A stretch of DNA of 6,409 nucleotides from Terriglobia bacterium (lineage in GTDB: Bacteria; Acidobacteriota; Terriglobia; UBA7540): contig JASHYZ010000563.1 of NCBI GenBank assembly GCA_030042795.1, positions 1 through 6,409 of the forward strand, written 5' to 3'. Positions 5,236-6,409 of the stretch are shown in pieces (positions within the stretch are counted from its first letter, which is position 1; each line of letters begins with the position of its first letter). A program made the translations under genes and the position numbers. The notes below the pieces were generated by a model. That model made no database searches. It saw only the letters and a list, made by a program, of their open reading frames with translations, and was not told the DNA's origin.

Positions 5236-5871
5236 ATGCCGACCGTTACAAGCCAGCCGGAGCAGAGAGTGGTATTGCGCAGCGTAAGCTGGGAAACGTA
5301 TGAGCGCCTACTGGCGGAAAACTCTGATCGGAGTTCGCCACGCCTCACCTACGATCGCGGAATCCTTGAGATTATGAGCCCGTCAGCCGAGCACGAATGG
5401 TACAAAGAGCTGATTTCCGACCTGGTGAAACTGCTGGCCAGAGAACTCCGCATCGACGTCCTTTCCTTAGGGTCCACAACGTTCCGGCGTGAGCAGACGG
5501 AGCGAGGGTTCGAGCCGGACGCGTGCTTTTACTTTACTCATGTCAGGCAACTGAGAGGCAAGGAGCAGATTGATCTCTCAATAGATCCTCCACCGGACAT
5601 TGTTGTAGAAGTTGCTGTGACGCGTTCTTCGCTGAGCAAGTTTCCAGTCTGTGCGGCGCTAGGCGTGCCCGAGATCTGGAGTTACGACGGCAGCCGGTTG
5701 CGAATTTATCGATTGGACAAGTCCGACTACATCGAAGCGTCGTCAAGTGGTGTTCTGCTTCAACTCGGAGCCCAACAGATCACCGATTGGCTGGAGTTGG
5801 CAAAGGCCCTGGACAGTGTCACGTGGCCCGATGAAGTCCTCCAGCAGTTCCGGCGTTCACAGGCGCTCTGA
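5236..5871 (+). CDS. Uma2 family (DUF820) restriction-endonuclease-fold protein
   Basis: The 211-residue product shows the Uma2/DUF820 pattern. An N-terminal SWETYERLLAE helix leads to LTYDRGILEIMSPSAEHEW (38-55). Then come GFEPDACFYF (91-100, acidic D95), PPDIVVEVAVTRSSLSKFP (119-137, D121 and E125, K135) and ALGVPEIWSYDGSRLRIYRL (141-160). The family has a PD-(D/E)XK nuclease-like core, is abundant in cyanobacteria and other environmental bacteria, and mostly has no known function. Many relatives read EVDIT where this protein has EVAVT, so A127 replaces a commonly acidic residue; whether this affects catalysis is unclear. The ATG at 5236 is supported by AGGTG (5223-5227) 8 nt upstream. A -10-like CATAAT lies at 5180-5185, without a convincing -35. 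The gene is divergent from higBA and ends 1 bp before the DUF1697 start, so the two are probably co-translated. Confidence 0.9.
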   Translation: MPTVTSQPEQRVVLRSVSWETYERLLAENSDRSSPRLTYDRGILEIMSPSAEHEWYKELISDLVKLLARELRIDVLSLGSTTFRREQTERGFEPDACFYFTHVRQLRGKEQIDLSIDPPPDIVVEVAVTRSSLSKFPVCAALGVPEIWSYDGSRLRIYRLDKSDYIEASSSGVLLQLGAQQITDWLELAKALDSVTWPDEVLQQFRRSQAL

Positions 5872-5872
5872 T

Positions 5873-6409
5873 ATGCCCGTGGTGATCTCTTTGCTCCGCG
5901 GCGTCAACGTCGGGGGTCACAACAAGGTCAAGATGGAGGCGCTCCGAGCGTTGTATGAATCTCTCGGGCTGCGGGACGTTCAGACGTACGTTCAGAGCGG
6001 CAATCTCGTTTTCAAAACCAAAGAGCGCGACTTGGTGCGGCTATCAAGACTTATCGAGGGCGCGATCGAGAAGAAGTTTGGGTTTCATACGGATGTTATC
6101 CTCCGCACGACTGCTGAGCTGCGAGATGTCATCACCAGAAACCCGTTTGCGCAGCGAGGCGGCATCGATCCTAGCAGATTGCTCATCACCTTTCTCGCCG
6201 CTGAGTCCGGCGCCGAAGCTCGGGAGAAAGTTTCCAAGCTCGACACCCAGCCGGACGAACTGTACGTTGACGGCCGCGAGGTCTACATCTATTTTGTGGG
6301 TGGCATGGCGCGTCCCAAGACATCGTGGATGGCCATTGCAAAGATGCTGAAGACGCCGGGAACAGGCAGAAACTGGAATACCGTCACGAAATTGCTGGAG
6401 ATTGCGGAG
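5873..6409 (+). CDS. DUF1697 family protein, 3' end cut by the window
   Basis: The frame runs from the ATG at 5873 to the window edge, giving 179 residues with no stop. Landmarks are VVISLLRGVNVGGHNKVKM (3-21), LGLRDVQTYVQSGNLVF (31-47), a middle portion with VILRTTAELRDVITRNPF (75-92), LYVDGREVYIYF (130-141) and the near-terminal RNWNTVTKLLEIA (166-178). These are typical of DUF1697, a conserved cytoplasmic family of about 180 residues with no established biochemical role. Since RNWNTVTKL is the usual ending, only a few residues are probably missing. The start follows the Uma2 TGA by one base (TGATATG) with no clear Shine-Dalgarno, suggesting reinitiation by ribosomes leaving the Uma2 gene. 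A GTG at 5879 is a less likely alternative. A stop-bounded + strand frame inside it (5955-6350) is a shadow. Confidence 0.93.
   Translation, partial: MPVVISLLRGVNVGGHNKVKMEALRALYESLGLRDVQTYVQSGNLVFKTKERDLVRLSRLIEGAIEKKFGFHTDVILRTTAELRDVITRNPFAQRGGIDPSRLLITFLAAESGAEAREKVSKLDTQPDELYVDGREVYIYFVGGMARPKTSWMAIAKMLKTPGTGRNWNTVTKLLEIAE

Noticed and set aside
5328..5337. TCGGAGTTCG inside the Uma2 gene, resembling a cassette repeat unit
   Set aside because: Single short copy, not in tandem, within conserved coding sequence (RSSPRL); likely chance.
5955..6350. 131-residue + strand reading frame near the right edge
   Set aside because: Shadow of the DUF1697 gene, which is open to the window end in another frame and matches its family throughout.

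Overview
This is a moderately GC-rich bacterial chromosomal window in two parts. The left part (1 to about 4460, all + strand) looks like a piece of a nitrogen or amine catabolism locus. It holds the C-terminal three quarters of a glutamine-synthetase-fold ligase, a complete iron-dependent alcohol dehydrogenase and a complete 12-TM APC-superfamily amino acid/choline-type permease. The right part (4493 to the end) is an accessory cluster: a minus-strand higB-higA toxin-antitoxin pair, then a divergent + strand pair encoding a Uma2-family (DUF820) PD-(D/E)XK-like protein and a DUF1697 protein cut by the window edge.

Inserted between the alcohol dehydrogenase and the permease is a small gene for a four helix bundle protein of the 23S rRNA intervening-sequence (IVP/S23) family. 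It is flanked by two arrays of a 7-bp repeat in opposite orientation: AGTTCGG units on the left (2474-2526) and AACTCCG units on the right (2953-3031). The left array begins inside the stop codon of the dehydrogenase gene. The right array is translated as the first ~28 residues of the permease. The whole looks like a compact mobile or intervening-sequence-like cassette of about 560 bp whose ends can pair in RNA. This is the most unusual structure in the window.

Metabolic reading (inference): a GS-like gamma-glutamyl ligase, an Fe-dependent alcohol dehydrogenase and an amine/amino acid permease would fit import of an amino alcohol such as ethanolamine, gamma-glutamylation of its amine, and oxidation of the remaining primary alcohol. 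The aldehyde dehydrogenase and gamma-glutamyl hydrolase such a route needs are not in the window.

The organism cannot be fixed from this sequence alone. Gene content (GS-like/Fe-ADH/permease cluster, IVP gene with heptamer repeats, HigBA, Uma2, DUF1697) would fit an Acidobacteriota-like or similar soil bacterium, held with low to moderate confidence. There are no rRNA or tRNA genes, CRISPR arrays or classical transposase genes.
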